Assembly: GCA_029288195.1 (NCBI GenBank) | Contig: JARFPR010000540.1 | Span: 1-6,139, forward strand | DNA: 6,139 nucleotides | Origin: Gammaproteobacteria bacterium | GTDB lineage: Bacteria; Pseudomonadota; Gammaproteobacteria; GCA-001735895 | Direction of reading: 5' to 3' | Shown here: positions 1-6,139 of the stretch, piece by piece | Position numbering within the stretch: the stretch's first letter is position 1 | Layout of the letters: each line of letters opens with the position of its first letter | Translations under genes and position numbers: made by a program | Notes under the pieces: model-generated | What the model was told of the DNA's origin: nothing | Seen by the model: only the letters and a program-made list of their open reading frames with translations | Database searches by the model: none

Positions 1-1279
1 GCTTGTCATCCATCTCGCTGTCGATCAGCAGATCGGTCATCCCGATTACGCCGTTCATCGGTGTGCGGATTTCATGGCTCATGATAGCGAGGAATTCTGA
101 TTTTGCCCGGTTACTCTGTTCCGCGTCTTCCTTGGCCTCGATCAGTCCTTGCTGAGCCTCGTGCAGTGTAGTGATGTCCGAGCCAGATCCCCGATAACCG
201 AGAAATTCCCCATCGCTGCTGAAAACCGGCTTTGCGCTGATTGATAACCATACCCGGGTGCCGTCATCCTTGTCCCTCGGATGAACGAAGTCCCGAAATG
301 GCTCGTGCTTTTCAAGCGTACGTAAATGCTCATTATATGCTTCCACTGGCATATTCGGTATGCCGGTTTCGGCTCGTGTTTTGCCGAGCAGTTTTTTCGG
401 ATTCACCCCGGTTACCGCTTCAAAGCTCTCGGAGAAGTAACAGAAACGAAGTTTTTCATCCATTTCCCAAAACCAGTCTGAACCTGACTCGGCAAAGTCA
501 TGCAGTCGCTGTTCCTGGAAAGCGACATCGGAACGGTGGGTTTCACCAATTTCGCGCAGTGCATCGTTAAGCAGGTCGATGGTTTCACCCAGTTCATCCT
601 TGCGTGCATGACGAATATTATTTTCGTCGGCCCGCACCGGGTCGAGTTTCGCCCTCTTCAGGCTTTCATGGATCTCTTCGAGCGGGTAGATCAGGTTAAA
701 TACAACGTAAACAAATACGATGGATCCCGCGACGGCGCAGATAATCAGGGTCAGCCCCAGAATTCGAAATAAAAATCGATTCAATTCCTGGTTGATCGGT
801 GTTGCGTTCATGCGCACGATGACGCTGGTTTCGGTGCCTAGCTCCTCCGCCGAAAAAAATAGTTCGTAGCTCGGTGCATTGGCCGCTAAATTGGCAAGCC
901 CGCGTTGCTCGTTGGTCGGGTTCATTTCTATGGTTTCACCAGCACTGCCTACCAGTTTTCCATTGGCGTCGTTCGCTCTTGCGCCTACCAGGCGGGAGTC
1001 GGAAGCGATCAGGTTCTCGAGGTCTGAGGTAATCGCCTGGCCTTCATGGGAATGGTGGGTTAGCGCCGCCGACGCGGCGACGCGAGCGATCTCCCGATAA
1101 TTGGCGAGCAGGGAAGACTCGTAATTTCCGTACGATGGAAAAACAATAATAAACTCGATCACCACTATGGCCGCAAAAACGACCAGGAACAACCTGCGTG
1201 CCAGGCGAAAGCGCAGCATCTGCCTCAGTTTTTTGAGCCAGTTCGAGGGCTCGGACCGGGGTTGAGTAAAAACAGCCAT
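1..1279 (-). CDS. PAS-domain sensor histidine kinase, N-terminal part (probably a hybrid kinase); cut by left window edge
   Basis: The reading frame is open from the ATG at 1279 to the window edge (426 codons). A short basic N-terminus leads into membrane segment 1 (about residues 30-47), a periplasmic domain of roughly 120 residues (48-170), membrane segment 2 (about 172-197), a HAMP-like linker starting at P199-L200-E201, and a PAS/PAC domain (about 258-372) ending in the typical GYRGSGSDIT. A short helix then reaches the His box SHEIRTPMNG with phospho-acceptor H402. This box type is typical of BarA/ArcB-like hybrid kinases, so an ATPase domain and probably a receiver domain should follow to the left, outside the window. 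The signal sensed is unknown. The start is uncertain: ATG 1279 has no clear ribosome-binding site. In-frame alternatives are TTG at 1303, with AAGG five bases upstream, and ATG at 1330. The gene is divergent from dcd. Confidence 0.93.
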   Translation of the reverse strand, partial: MAVFTQPRSEPSNWLKKLRQMLRFRLARRLFLVVFAAIVVIEFIIVFPSYGNYESSLLANYREIARVAASAALTHHSHEGQAITSDLENLIASDSRLVGARANDANGKLVGSAGETIEMNPTNEQRGLANLAANAPSYELFFSAEELGTETSVIVRMNATPINQELNRFLFRILGLTLIICAVAGSIVFVYVVFNLIYPLEEIHESLKRAKLDPVRADENNIRHARKDELGETIDLLNDALREIGETHRSDVAFQEQRLHDFAESGSDWFWEMDEKLRFCYFSESFEAVTGVNPKKLLGKTRAETGIPNMPVEAYNEHLRTLEKHEPFRDFVHPRDKDDGTRVWLSISAKPVFSSDGEFLGYRGSGSDITTLHEAQQGLIEAKEDAEQSNRAKSEFLAIMSHEIRTPMNGVIGMTDLLIDSEMDDK

Positions 1280-1391
1280 TAAACAGGTATCGGCATACCG
1301 CAAGAATGCCTTAAAACTATTTGGCAGCATTTCAAGGGGCTATAGAATGGATAAAATTAGTTTGCAGAGAGCGTAAAAGATCAAATCTGCA

Positions 1392-1421
1392 TCGACGCCT
1401 GTACCCAGGGGCGGATATAAT
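1392..1421 (+). promoter_or_regulatory. Candidate sigma-70 promoter for dcd
   Basis: A perfect -10 hexamer TATAAT lies at 1416-1421, preceded after 18 bases by TCGACG (1392-1397), which matches the -35 consensus at four of six positions. Transcription would start near 1427-1429, leaving a leader of about 17 bases before the GTG start of dcd. A second, weaker pair is TTGGCA (1321-1326) with TAGAAT (1343-1348) at 16-base spacing. The call rests on pattern matching only. Confidence 0.45.
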
Positions 1422-1444
1422 GCGCCTTTTTCAGAGACAAGCCT

Positions 1445-2011
1445 GTGAGCATCAAATCGGACCGGTGGATTCGCCGAATGGCGGCGTCAGACGGTATGAT
1501 CGAGCCCTTCGAATCCGGACAGGTCCGGGAATCAGAAAACGGCCGTATCATTTCTTACGGCACCTCGAGTTATGGCTACGACGTTCGTTGCGCCGACGAG
1601 TTTAAGATTTTCACCAACATCAACTCTGCCATCGTCGACCCGAAAAATTTCGCAGACGAAAGTTTTGTCGATATTCAATCCGATGTTTGCATTATCCCGC
1701 CGAATTCATTTGCGCTGGCTCGCACCGTGGAATATTTTCGCATACCTCGCAGCGTACTGACGATTTGTCTGGGTAAATCCACTTATGCCCGCTGCGGCAT
1801 TATTGTCAATGTGACTCCGCTGGAGCCCGAATGGGAGGGTCATGTAACACTCGAATTTTCGAATACAACCCCGCTACCGGCAAAGATTTACGCTAACGAG
1901 GGAGTTGCGCAAATGCTGTTCTACGAAGCCGATGAAGTCTGCGAAACCTCGTATAAAGATCGGGGTGGCAAATACCAGGGACAGAAAGGGGTTACGCTGC
2001 CCAAGGCCTAG
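1445..2011 (+). CDS. dcd: dCTP deaminase
   Basis: Deaminates dCTP to dUTP in the cytoplasm, supplying dUMP for thymidylate synthesis. The product is 188 residues and follows the Pseudomonas-type Dcd almost throughout: N-terminal MSIKSDRWIRRMA, SSYGYDVRCADEF (41-53), CIIPPNSFALARTVE (82-96), GKSTYARCGI (110-119), PLEPEWEGHVTLEF (125-138) and the C-terminal YKDRGGKYQGQKGVTLPKA region. S112, R116 and E137 correspond to the catalytic S111, R115 and E138 of the E. coli enzyme. The GTG at 1445 is chosen because the family N-terminus begins exactly there; the next in-frame ATG (1478) would remove conserved residues. The ribosome-binding site is weak (AGAGA about seven bases upstream). The gene stands alone, divergent from the kinase and convergent with the HAD gene. 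It belongs to the branch with TPLEPEW in place of the enteric TAHRIDPGW region. Confidence 0.97.
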   Translation: MSIKSDRWIRRMAASDGMIEPFESGQVRESENGRIISYGTSSYGYDVRCADEFKIFTNINSAIVDPKNFADESFVDIQSDVCIIPPNSFALARTVEYFRIPRSVLTICLGKSTYARCGIIVNVTPLEPEWEGHVTLEFSNTTPLPAKIYANEGVAQMLFYEADEVCETSYKDRGGKYQGQKGVTLPKA

Positions 2012-2062
2012 TTGTTTCAGGCTGTTTCAGCGATGCGCTTGTAGCAGGACATTTCCCCGAGA
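2012..2062. other. Convergent intergenic gap between dcd and the HAD gene
   Basis: These 51 bases separate two convergent stop codons. They hold a short direct repeat TGTTTCAG (2013-2020 and 2023-2030) and a 4-bp stem GCTG-TTT-CAGC (2021-2031). No long GC stem followed by a T run is visible on either strand, so no intrinsic terminator is called here. Confidence 0.6.
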
Positions 2063-2716
2063 TCAGAGCAGGTCGATGATTTCCCAGTTGCGGTCTTCGG
2101 CGATGGTTTTCAATTCATCATCCGGGTTGACCGCTTTCGGGTTATCGACCAATTCGAGTAATGAAATATCGTTGATCGAATCGCTGTAAAAATAACTTCC
2201 ATCGAGACTATGATCGCTGTCGACGAGCCATTCCGTTAGTGCGGTAACCTTGCCTTGCTGGTAAGTCGGGGTGCCGAGATAACGACCGGTATAACGGTTA
2301 TCGATGATTTCGGGCTCGGTGGCCAGTGCAGTCGGCACCTCGAGCAATTGCGCAATCGGTTCGGTAATAAACAGGTGGGTTGCACTGATAATGAGCAGTT
2401 CGTGGTTGCTGGCGCGATGACTGTCGAGTAATTTCCCGGCACCCGGTGCGATGAGTGGTTTAATCCATTTTTCCACATAGTCCGCCCGCCAGTTATAAAG
2501 TTCTTCAATAGTGAAATGTATCAGGGGTTCGAGCGCGAATTTCAGGTAACGCTCGTTATCGAGCGTTCCACGCTGGTATTCCTGGTAGAAAACCTTGTTG
2601 CGCGCGCGGAATTTCTGCTCGTCAACAATGTTATTTTCAACCATGTATTCACCCCAGAGGTAGTCGCTATCGCCTGTTATCAGAGTGTGGTCAAGATCAA
2701 AAATTGCGAGTGTCAT
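2063..2716 (-). CDS. HAD superfamily phosphatase, subfamily IB (phosphoserine-phosphatase-like)
   Basis: A 217-residue cytoplasmic phosphohydrolase that acts through a phospho-aspartate intermediate. All HAD motifs are visible: motif I DLDHT with nucleophile D7 and acid/base D9, motif II LLIISAT around S111, motif III lysine K156 (QQGK), and motif IV YSDSINDISLLE with Mg-binding D179 and D183. The helical cap of the IB/PSPase type lies between motifs I and II (about residues 15-90). The ATG at 2716 is chosen because family members begin two to four residues before the LAIFDLD strand. The frame stays open to a TTG at 2752, but that adds an unconserved basic stretch and has no ribosome-binding site. 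The substrate cannot be told from sequence; relatives are annotated as PSPase-like or CicA-like. It is divergent from rppH-ptsP, an arrangement I recall in Pseudomonas. Confidence 0.93.
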   Translation of the reverse strand: MTLAIFDLDHTLITGDSDYLWGEYMVENNIVDEQKFRARNKVFYQEYQRGTLDNERYLKFALEPLIHFTIEELYNWRADYVEKWIKPLIAPGAGKLLDSHRASNHELLIISATHLFITEPIAQLLEVPTALATEPEIIDNRYTGRYLGTPTYQQGKVTALTEWLVDSDHSLDGSYFYSDSINDISLLELVDNPKAVNPDDELKTIAEDRNWEIIDLL

Positions 2717-2808
2717 GGTCTGTTTACGGTGTCTCCGCTTGCTGCGTTCCAAATGACTATGTCAGAATGGGCGGCCCAGATTCTAAACGATTTACAGCGA
2801 CCAGCGAA
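2717..2808. promoter_or_regulatory. Divergent intergenic region between the HAD gene and rppH
   Basis: These 92 bases must carry the promoters for both divergent genes. The only rightward candidate I see is TTGCTG (2739-2744) with CAGAAT (2763-2768) at 18-base spacing, a poor match. No clear operator palindrome or strong ribosome-binding site is visible on either side; only AGCGA precedes the rppH ATG. Confidence 0.3.
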
Positions 2809-3300
2809 ATGATTGATACAGATGGCTACCGCGCAAACGTCGGAATAATACTGTGCAACAGCGCCGGGCAGGTGATGTGGGCGCGGCGTATCGGGCAGGA
2901 CGCGTGGCAATTTCCACAAGGCGGAATCGCCCCTGATGAAAACCCCAGGGATGCCATGTATCGTGAACTCTGGGAAGAAACAGGGTTAGAGTCAGCGCAT
3001 GTTTCGGTGTTGGGTGCCACCGATAGCTGGTTACGCTACAAGTTGCCTAAACGGCTGATGCGTCGTTCTGAACCGCGTTGTATCGGTCAGAAGCAGCTAT
3101 GGTACCTGTTGCAATTGGACTCCGGTGAGAACAGTTTCGATTTGAGTGCATCCGCAACACCGGAGTTCGATCACTGGGAATGGGTTGATTACTGGTACCC
3201 GGTTGAAAACGTCGTCTTTTTCAAGCGCCGCGTGTACCAGTGCGCACTGGCACAATTGGAGCCCAGGTTGCCGACGGCAGCCGCACCGGCTAACGATTAA
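2809..3300 (+). CDS. rppH: RNA pyrophosphohydrolase RppH (Nudix hydrolase)
   Basis: Removes pyrophosphate from the 5' triphosphate end of mRNAs, giving the 5' monophosphate that stimulates RNase E decay. The 163-residue protein follows E. coli RppH closely: MIDTDGYRANVGIILCN at the N-terminus, GQVMWARRIGQDAWQFPQGG (20-39), the Nudix box from G38 to L60 fitting GX5EX7REUXEEXGU with metal ligands E53, E56 and E57, the WLRYKLPKRLMR segment (74-85), IGQKQLWYLLQL (92-103) and TPEFDHWEWVDYWYPV (117-132). The C-terminus is shorter than in E. coli (about 176 residues) and ends in an Ala/Pro-rich rather than a basic tail. The ATG at 2809 matches the family start exactly; upstream in-frame codons overlap the divergent HAD gene and are not conserved. 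It is probably the first gene of an operon with ptsP, 26 bases downstream. Confidence 0.97.
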   Translation: MIDTDGYRANVGIILCNSAGQVMWARRIGQDAWQFPQGGIAPDENPRDAMYRELWEETGLESAHVSVLGATDSWLRYKLPKRLMRRSEPRCIGQKQLWYLLQLDSGENSFDLSASATPEFDHWEWVDYWYPVENVVFFKRRVYQCALAQLEPRLPTAAAPAND

Positions 3301-3306
3301 ATTATT

Positions 3307-3320
3307 CTTCCGGGGGGAAG
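3307..3320 (+). promoter_or_regulatory. ptsP ribosome-binding site inside a small hairpin
   Basis: CTTCC (3307-3311), GGGG (3312-3315) and GGAAG (3316-3320) form a perfect 5-bp inverted repeat with a four-base loop. The purine-rich half is the only Shine-Dalgarno-like sequence before ptsP. It ends six bases before TTG 3327 and fifteen before ATG 3336, so it favours the TTG start. Folding would mask the site; ribosomes finishing rppH (stop at 3300) could open it. Confidence 0.5.
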
Positions 3321-3326
3321 TAAGCA

Positions 3327-5588
3327 TTGGCATCGATGATCCACAGGCTGCAACGTATCGTTCAGGAGGTCAATCGGGCTACTGATATCGATAGTGCGCT
3401 GGTGTTAATTACCGAAAGTCTGATGCAGGATTTGAACGCGCAAGCCTGTTCTATTTTCCTGGCCAAGGAAAGTGATCCCGGGGTGATGATTCTACAGGCC
3501 AGCAACGGGCTGAATCCGGCAATAATTGGTAACGTAGAAAGAAAACTGGGTCAGGGTTTGATCGGCACGATTGCCGCCAGGGCGGAGGCGATGAATCTGC
3601 TCGATGCGCCGAAGCACAAGAAATTTTTGCTGGTTCCCGATTCCGGCGAAGTCGATTTTCCGATTATGCTCGGCGTACCGATAATTGCACACCGCGAAGT
3701 GCTGGGTGTTATTTCAGTTCAGCGCGCGAAAAATGCATTCAATGAAGACGAGGAGGCTTATTTAACAACCCTCGCCGCGCAACTCGCGACCTCGATCGAA
3801 CGCGCTGAAAGCAAGGGGCGTGTCAGTACCGAAACCAGCACCCATATGATCAAAGGGGTGGCGGGTGCTCCGGGTATGGCCATTGGTGTTGCCATGGTGC
3901 TCAATCGCGGCGTGAATCTCGAGTCGGTCCCGGACAAGAAAACCGACGATATTGACGGTGAACTGAAAAGCTTCCGCACAGCGGTGAGTAAGGTTTGCAC
4001 GGAGTTAACCGATCAGGCCGAAAAAATGCGTGCCTCGCTTCCCGAAGAGGAATGTGCGTTGTTCCTGGCTTATGCGCAGATGTTGAGCGGTGGCTCCCTG
4101 ATAGACGACACCGAGAAGGGTATCAACGCCGGTAACTGGGCCCCGTCCAGTTGGCGGGATACGATCGAGCAGCATGCTTACGTATTTACGCAGATGGAAG
4201 ACCGTTACCTGGCGGAGCGCGCGAACGATATCCGCGACCTCGGTTTGCGCGTGTTGCGAAAATTAATGCTCGAGCAGAGTCTTTACCTTGATTTTCCCGA
4301 GCAAACCATTCTCGTTGGTGACGAGGTCACGGCTACCGACCTGGCCGATGTGCCCCTGGATTGCCTGAGCGGCATTGTGTCGGCGCATGGCAGTAGTTCC
4401 TCCCATGTCGCGATACTGGCGCATGCACTGGGTATTCCGGCAGTCATGGGGGTACCCAACTTACCGGTAAAGAAGCTCGACGGGGTTAACCTGGTCGTGG
4501 ATGGTTATAGCGGATCAGCCTTTATCAACCCGAATAAGTCGATTCTTGCCGAGTACAAACAGTACCTGAAAGAAGAAGCGGCGATCGAGCAGGATTTGCT
4601 CGTCATAAAAAATCAGCCCGCGGTAACGACCGATCAGCACCAGGTCTCGTTGCTGGTCAATTCGGGACTGATGTCTGATCACACGCCATCGTTACGCAGT
4701 GGTGCCGAAGGGGTGGGGTTGTATCGCACCGAGATACCGTTTCAGATTCGCGATCGTTTCCCGAGTGAGGAAGAACAGTTCCTCATTTACCGTAACGTGC
4801 TGGAAACTTTCAAAGGGATGCCGGTGGTGCTGCGCACGCTCGATGTTGGTGGAGACAAGCCGCTCAGCTATTTTCCGATTTCCGAAGCCAATCCGTTCCT
4901 CGGCTGGCGCGGTGTTCGCATAACACTGGATCACCCGGAGATTTTTGTAACCCAGGTGCGTGCGATGATCAGGGCCAACGTCGGTATCAATAATCTTGAG
5001 ATTCTGTTGCCGATGATTACCGGAAAAGGTGAACTGGAGGAATCGCTGGTTTTGATCAACCGGGTGCGTGCCGAAATCGAGGAAGAAATGGGTGAAAAAA
5101 TATGGCTGCCCAAGATCGGTGCGATGATAGAAGTGCCGTCGGCTGTTTACCAGATCGAAGATATCTGCGCGCTCGTCGATTTTGTATCAATCGGTACTAA
5201 CGATTTAACCCAGTACCTGCTTGCGGTAGATCGAAACAATGAAAATGTTGCCGAGCTTTACTCGTCGCTCCACCCGGCGGTGTTGAAGGCTATGTGCCAG
5301 ATAGTCCAGGGTGCGGAAGCCAGCGATACCCCGGTCAGCGTTTGTGGCGAACTGGCGGGCGATCCACTTGGGGTAATGGCTATACTGGGTATGGGGATCG
5401 ATAGTCTGTCGATGAGTGTGGGTAGCCTGCTACGTGCGAAAAAAGTCGTTATGTCCTTTAGCCACACTGAATTGACCGAACTTCTGCAGCAGGCGCTTGC
5501 TCTGCCGGATGCATTCCTGATTCGTGAAATGTACGCCGGTAAACTGGATGAGCGCGGTCTCGGTGGCTTTATCCGCGCTGGTAAGTGA
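3327..5588 (+). CDS. ptsP: Phosphoenolpyruvate-protein phosphotransferase PtsP (enzyme I of the nitrogen PTS)
   Basis: Takes phosphate from phosphoenolpyruvate and passes it to NPr (PtsO) and then EIIA-Ntr (PtsN), a regulatory phosphorelay responding to nitrogen and potassium status. It is a 753-residue cytoplasmic protein of family length. Domains are an N-terminal GAF sensor (about 4-165), the PEP-utiliser N-terminal domain (from K176 to about 300), a phosphohistidine swivel domain with SSSSHVAILAHALGIPAVMG and active H360, and the PEP-binding TIM barrel (about 425-725). The barrel carries GAEGVGLYRTE (R467), RTLDVGGDKP (R503), PFLGWRGVR, IEVPSA (E602), GTNDLTQYLLAVDRN (N625, D626) and SVCGELAGDP with catalytic C673. 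All residues known to matter in enzyme I are present. Start: TTG 3327 has a well-spaced ribosome-binding site, but homologues begin at about ATG 3336 (MIHRLQRIVQEV), giving 750 residues. lgt, the enteric downstream neighbour, is absent. Confidence 0.96.
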   Translation: MASMIHRLQRIVQEVNRATDIDSALVLITESLMQDLNAQACSIFLAKESDPGVMILQASNGLNPAIIGNVERKLGQGLIGTIAARAEAMNLLDAPKHKKFLLVPDSGEVDFPIMLGVPIIAHREVLGVISVQRAKNAFNEDEEAYLTTLAAQLATSIERAESKGRVSTETSTHMIKGVAGAPGMAIGVAMVLNRGVNLESVPDKKTDDIDGELKSFRTAVSKVCTELTDQAEKMRASLPEEECALFLAYAQMLSGGSLIDDTEKGINAGNWAPSSWRDTIEQHAYVFTQMEDRYLAERANDIRDLGLRVLRKLMLEQSLYLDFPEQTILVGDEVTATDLADVPLDCLSGIVSAHGSSSSHVAILAHALGIPAVMGVPNLPVKKLDGVNLVVDGYSGSAFINPNKSILAEYKQYLKEEAAIEQDLLVIKNQPAVTTDQHQVSLLVNSGLMSDHTPSLRSGAEGVGLYRTEIPFQIRDRFPSEEEQFLIYRNVLETFKGMPVVLRTLDVGGDKPLSYFPISEANPFLGWRGVRITLDHPEIFVTQVRAMIRANVGINNLEILLPMITGKGELEESLVLINRVRAEIEEEMGEKIWLPKIGAMIEVPSAVYQIEDICALVDFVSIGTNDLTQYLLAVDRNNENVAELYSSLHPAVLKAMCQIVQGAEASDTPVSVCGELAGDPLGVMAILGMGIDSLSMSVGSLLRAKKVVMSFSHTELTELLQQALALPDAFLIREMYAGKLDERGLGGFIRAGK

Positions 5589-5608
5589 GGCCGCCAAAAG
5601 CGGCCTCA
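5586..5608. terminator. GC-rich hairpin at the end of ptsP (possible bidirectional terminator)
   Basis: TGAGGCCGC (5586-5594) and GCGGCCTCA (5600-5608) form a perfect 9-bp stem with loop CAAAA. The stem begins in the TGA stop codon of ptsP. No T run follows on either strand, so it is not a canonical intrinsic terminator. It could block read-through between convergent ptsP and hemJ, or protect the ptsP mRNA 3' end. Confidence 0.5.
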
Positions 5609-5666
5609 TCCCGGAAACCGACCGCATCAGCGGTCGTCCCGGAAAGTGCAAAGCGCTTATCCGGGA
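5609..5666. repeat. REP-like pair of adjacent palindromes
   Basis: Two hairpins sit back to back. The first is CGACCGC-ATCA-GCGGTCG (5619-5636), a perfect 7-bp stem. The second spans 5637-5666: TCCCGG pairs with CCGGGA (5661-5666), and the inner AAGTGC (5644-5649) pairs with GCGCTT (5653-5658) around loop AAA, including one G-U pair. TCCCGGAAA occurs twice, at 5609-5617 and 5637-5645, so either copy can pair with the CCGGGA. The minus-strand reading of the second hairpin, beginning TCCCGGATAAGCGC, resembles repetitive extragenic palindromes of gammaproteobacteria. Only one copy is in this window, so repeat status is inferred. Confidence 0.45.
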
Positions 5667-5725
5667 TCTCGTAAAGGTGTCGCGATATCAAAATTGGGGC
5701 CTGGCTGCGTAATCAAGCACAAACC

Positions 5726-6139
5726 CTAAAACGGCTTGACCACCGCCAGGATTACCACCGCAAACAAAACCAGCACCGGTAATTCATTGAACCAGCGAAA
5801 CCAGACGTGCGAGCGCTGACAACGATTGTTGGCGAAATCACGAATGATTTTGCCGCAGTAAAAATGGTAGCCGATCAGCAGTACCACCAGCACCAGTTTC
5901 AAATGTAGCCACCACATGTGGGAAAAGGCGGCCCAGGCGTAGTCGAACAATAGCCAAAACCCGAAAACAATAGTCAGTAGCATCCACGGAGTGATGAAGC
6001 GGTAAAGCTTGCCTTCCATCAGGGCCAGGCGAGCCTTGACATCTTCTTCTTCGGCCATCGCATGGTTAACAAACAGGCGCGGCAGGTAAAAAATGCCGGC
6101 AAACCAGGCCACCATGAATATAATGTGAAATGCTTTTAT
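5726..6139 (-). CDS. hemJ: HemJ-type protoporphyrinogen IX oxidase; 5' end beyond right window edge
   Basis: Oxidises protoporphyrinogen IX to protoporphyrin IX in the inner membrane, the penultimate step of haem synthesis in bacteria lacking HemG and HemY. There are 137 codons in the window, with the frame open to the right edge. The visible N-terminus, IKAFHIIFMVAWFAGIFYLP, matches the family from about its third to fifth residue, so only a few codons including the start are missing. Four membrane segments are seen at about residues 1-24, 50-66, 76-94 and 120-134. Family features are FHIIF with the conserved haem-associated His (visible residue 5), WWLHLKL, the WFNELPVL segment and the C-terminal conserved Lys in VVKPF (residue 135). 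An internal ATG at 6115 would lose the conserved His and is not the start. The gene is convergent with ptsP. The assignment over other small CopD-family proteins rests on these motifs and length. Confidence 0.9.
   Translation of the reverse strand: MKAFHIIFMVAWFAGIFYLPRLFVNHAMAEEEDVKARLALMEGKLYRFITPWMLLTIVFGFWLLFDYAWAAFSHMWWLHLKLVLVVLLIGYHFYCGKIIRDFANNRCQRSHVWFRWFNELPVLVLFAVVILAVVKPF

Noticed and set aside
241..570. Plus-strand open frame of 109 codons antisense to the histidine kinase
   Set aside because: It lies wholly over the PAS region of the kinase, whose sequence is clearly conserved on the other strand. The antisense product has no recognisable motif.
1321..1605. Open frame running through the dcd promoter into dcd in another frame
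   Set aside because: It overlaps the conserved Dcd N-terminus and its translation has no family features; it starts at a TTG with no ribosome-binding site.
1445..2011. Dcd as a member of an antiphage nucleotide-depletion system
   Set aside because: Defence dCTP deaminases exist, but this protein is the full-length housekeeping type, and there are no defence-type partners, phage genes or atypical composition around it.
2013..2030. Direct repeat TGTTTCAG spaced 10 bases apart after dcd
   Set aside because: Only two 8-base copies in a short gap; too short to support an operator, attachment site or CRISPR-like array.
2717..2752. Extension of the HAD protein to a TTG at 2752
   Set aside because: The added 12 residues are basic and not family-like, there is no ribosome-binding site, and the ATG at 2716 places the DLDHT motif at the usual distance from the N-terminus.
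2704..2808. Extension of RppH to an upstream start at 2704
   Set aside because: It would overlap the divergent HAD gene, and RppH proteins begin at MIDxDGYRxNVG, exactly the ATG at 2809.
5524..5712. Small plus-strand frame spanning the end of ptsP and the hairpin cluster
   Set aside because: Half of it is ptsP in another frame and the rest is palindromic non-coding sequence; no ribosome-binding site or family resemblance.
1..6139. A previously undescribed multi-gene system
   Set aside because: Every substantial coding region fits a known family and the spaces between are short. Novelty is limited to possible regulatory structures and the unknown ligand or substrate of the kinase and the HAD protein.

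Overview
The window reads as an ordinary chromosomal stretch from a gammaproteobacterium with roughly balanced base composition. The protein sequences most resemble those of Pseudomonas and related non-enteric gammaproteobacteria. The Dcd protein is of the 188-residue Pseudomonas type, and the trio of HAD phosphatase, rppH and ptsP matches an arrangement I recall from Pseudomonas. No species can be named from the sequence alone. No mobile element, CRISPR array, tRNA or rRNA gene is visible.

Layout from left to right: (1) On the minus strand, the N-terminal 426 residues of a membrane-bound PAS-containing sensor histidine kinase, cut by the left edge just after its phospho-acceptor His box. (2) A 165-bp divergent intergenic region with a TATAAT promoter candidate for the rightward gene. 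(3) dcd (dCTP deaminase) on the plus strand. (4) A 51-bp convergent gap, then an HAD-IB phosphatase on the minus strand. (5) A 92-bp divergent gap, then rppH and ptsP on the plus strand, 26 bp apart and probably one operon. (6) A 137-bp convergent gap packed with three consecutive palindromes. (7) On the minus strand, a HemJ-type protoporphyrinogen IX oxidase whose first few codons lie beyond the right edge.

The genes are housekeeping or regulatory. Dcd feeds dUTP/dUMP supply for thymidylate. RppH starts mRNA decay by removing 5' pyrophosphate. PtsP is the GAF-domain enzyme I of the nitrogen PTS phosphorelay. HemJ performs the penultimate step of haem synthesis. The histidine kinase senses an unknown signal through a periplasmic domain and a cytoplasmic PAS domain. 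I found no convincing undescribed multi-gene system. The most interesting non-coding signals are the hairpin cluster after ptsP, whose distal part looks like a REP-type repeat, and a small palindrome that contains the ptsP ribosome-binding site next to a probable TTG start codon.
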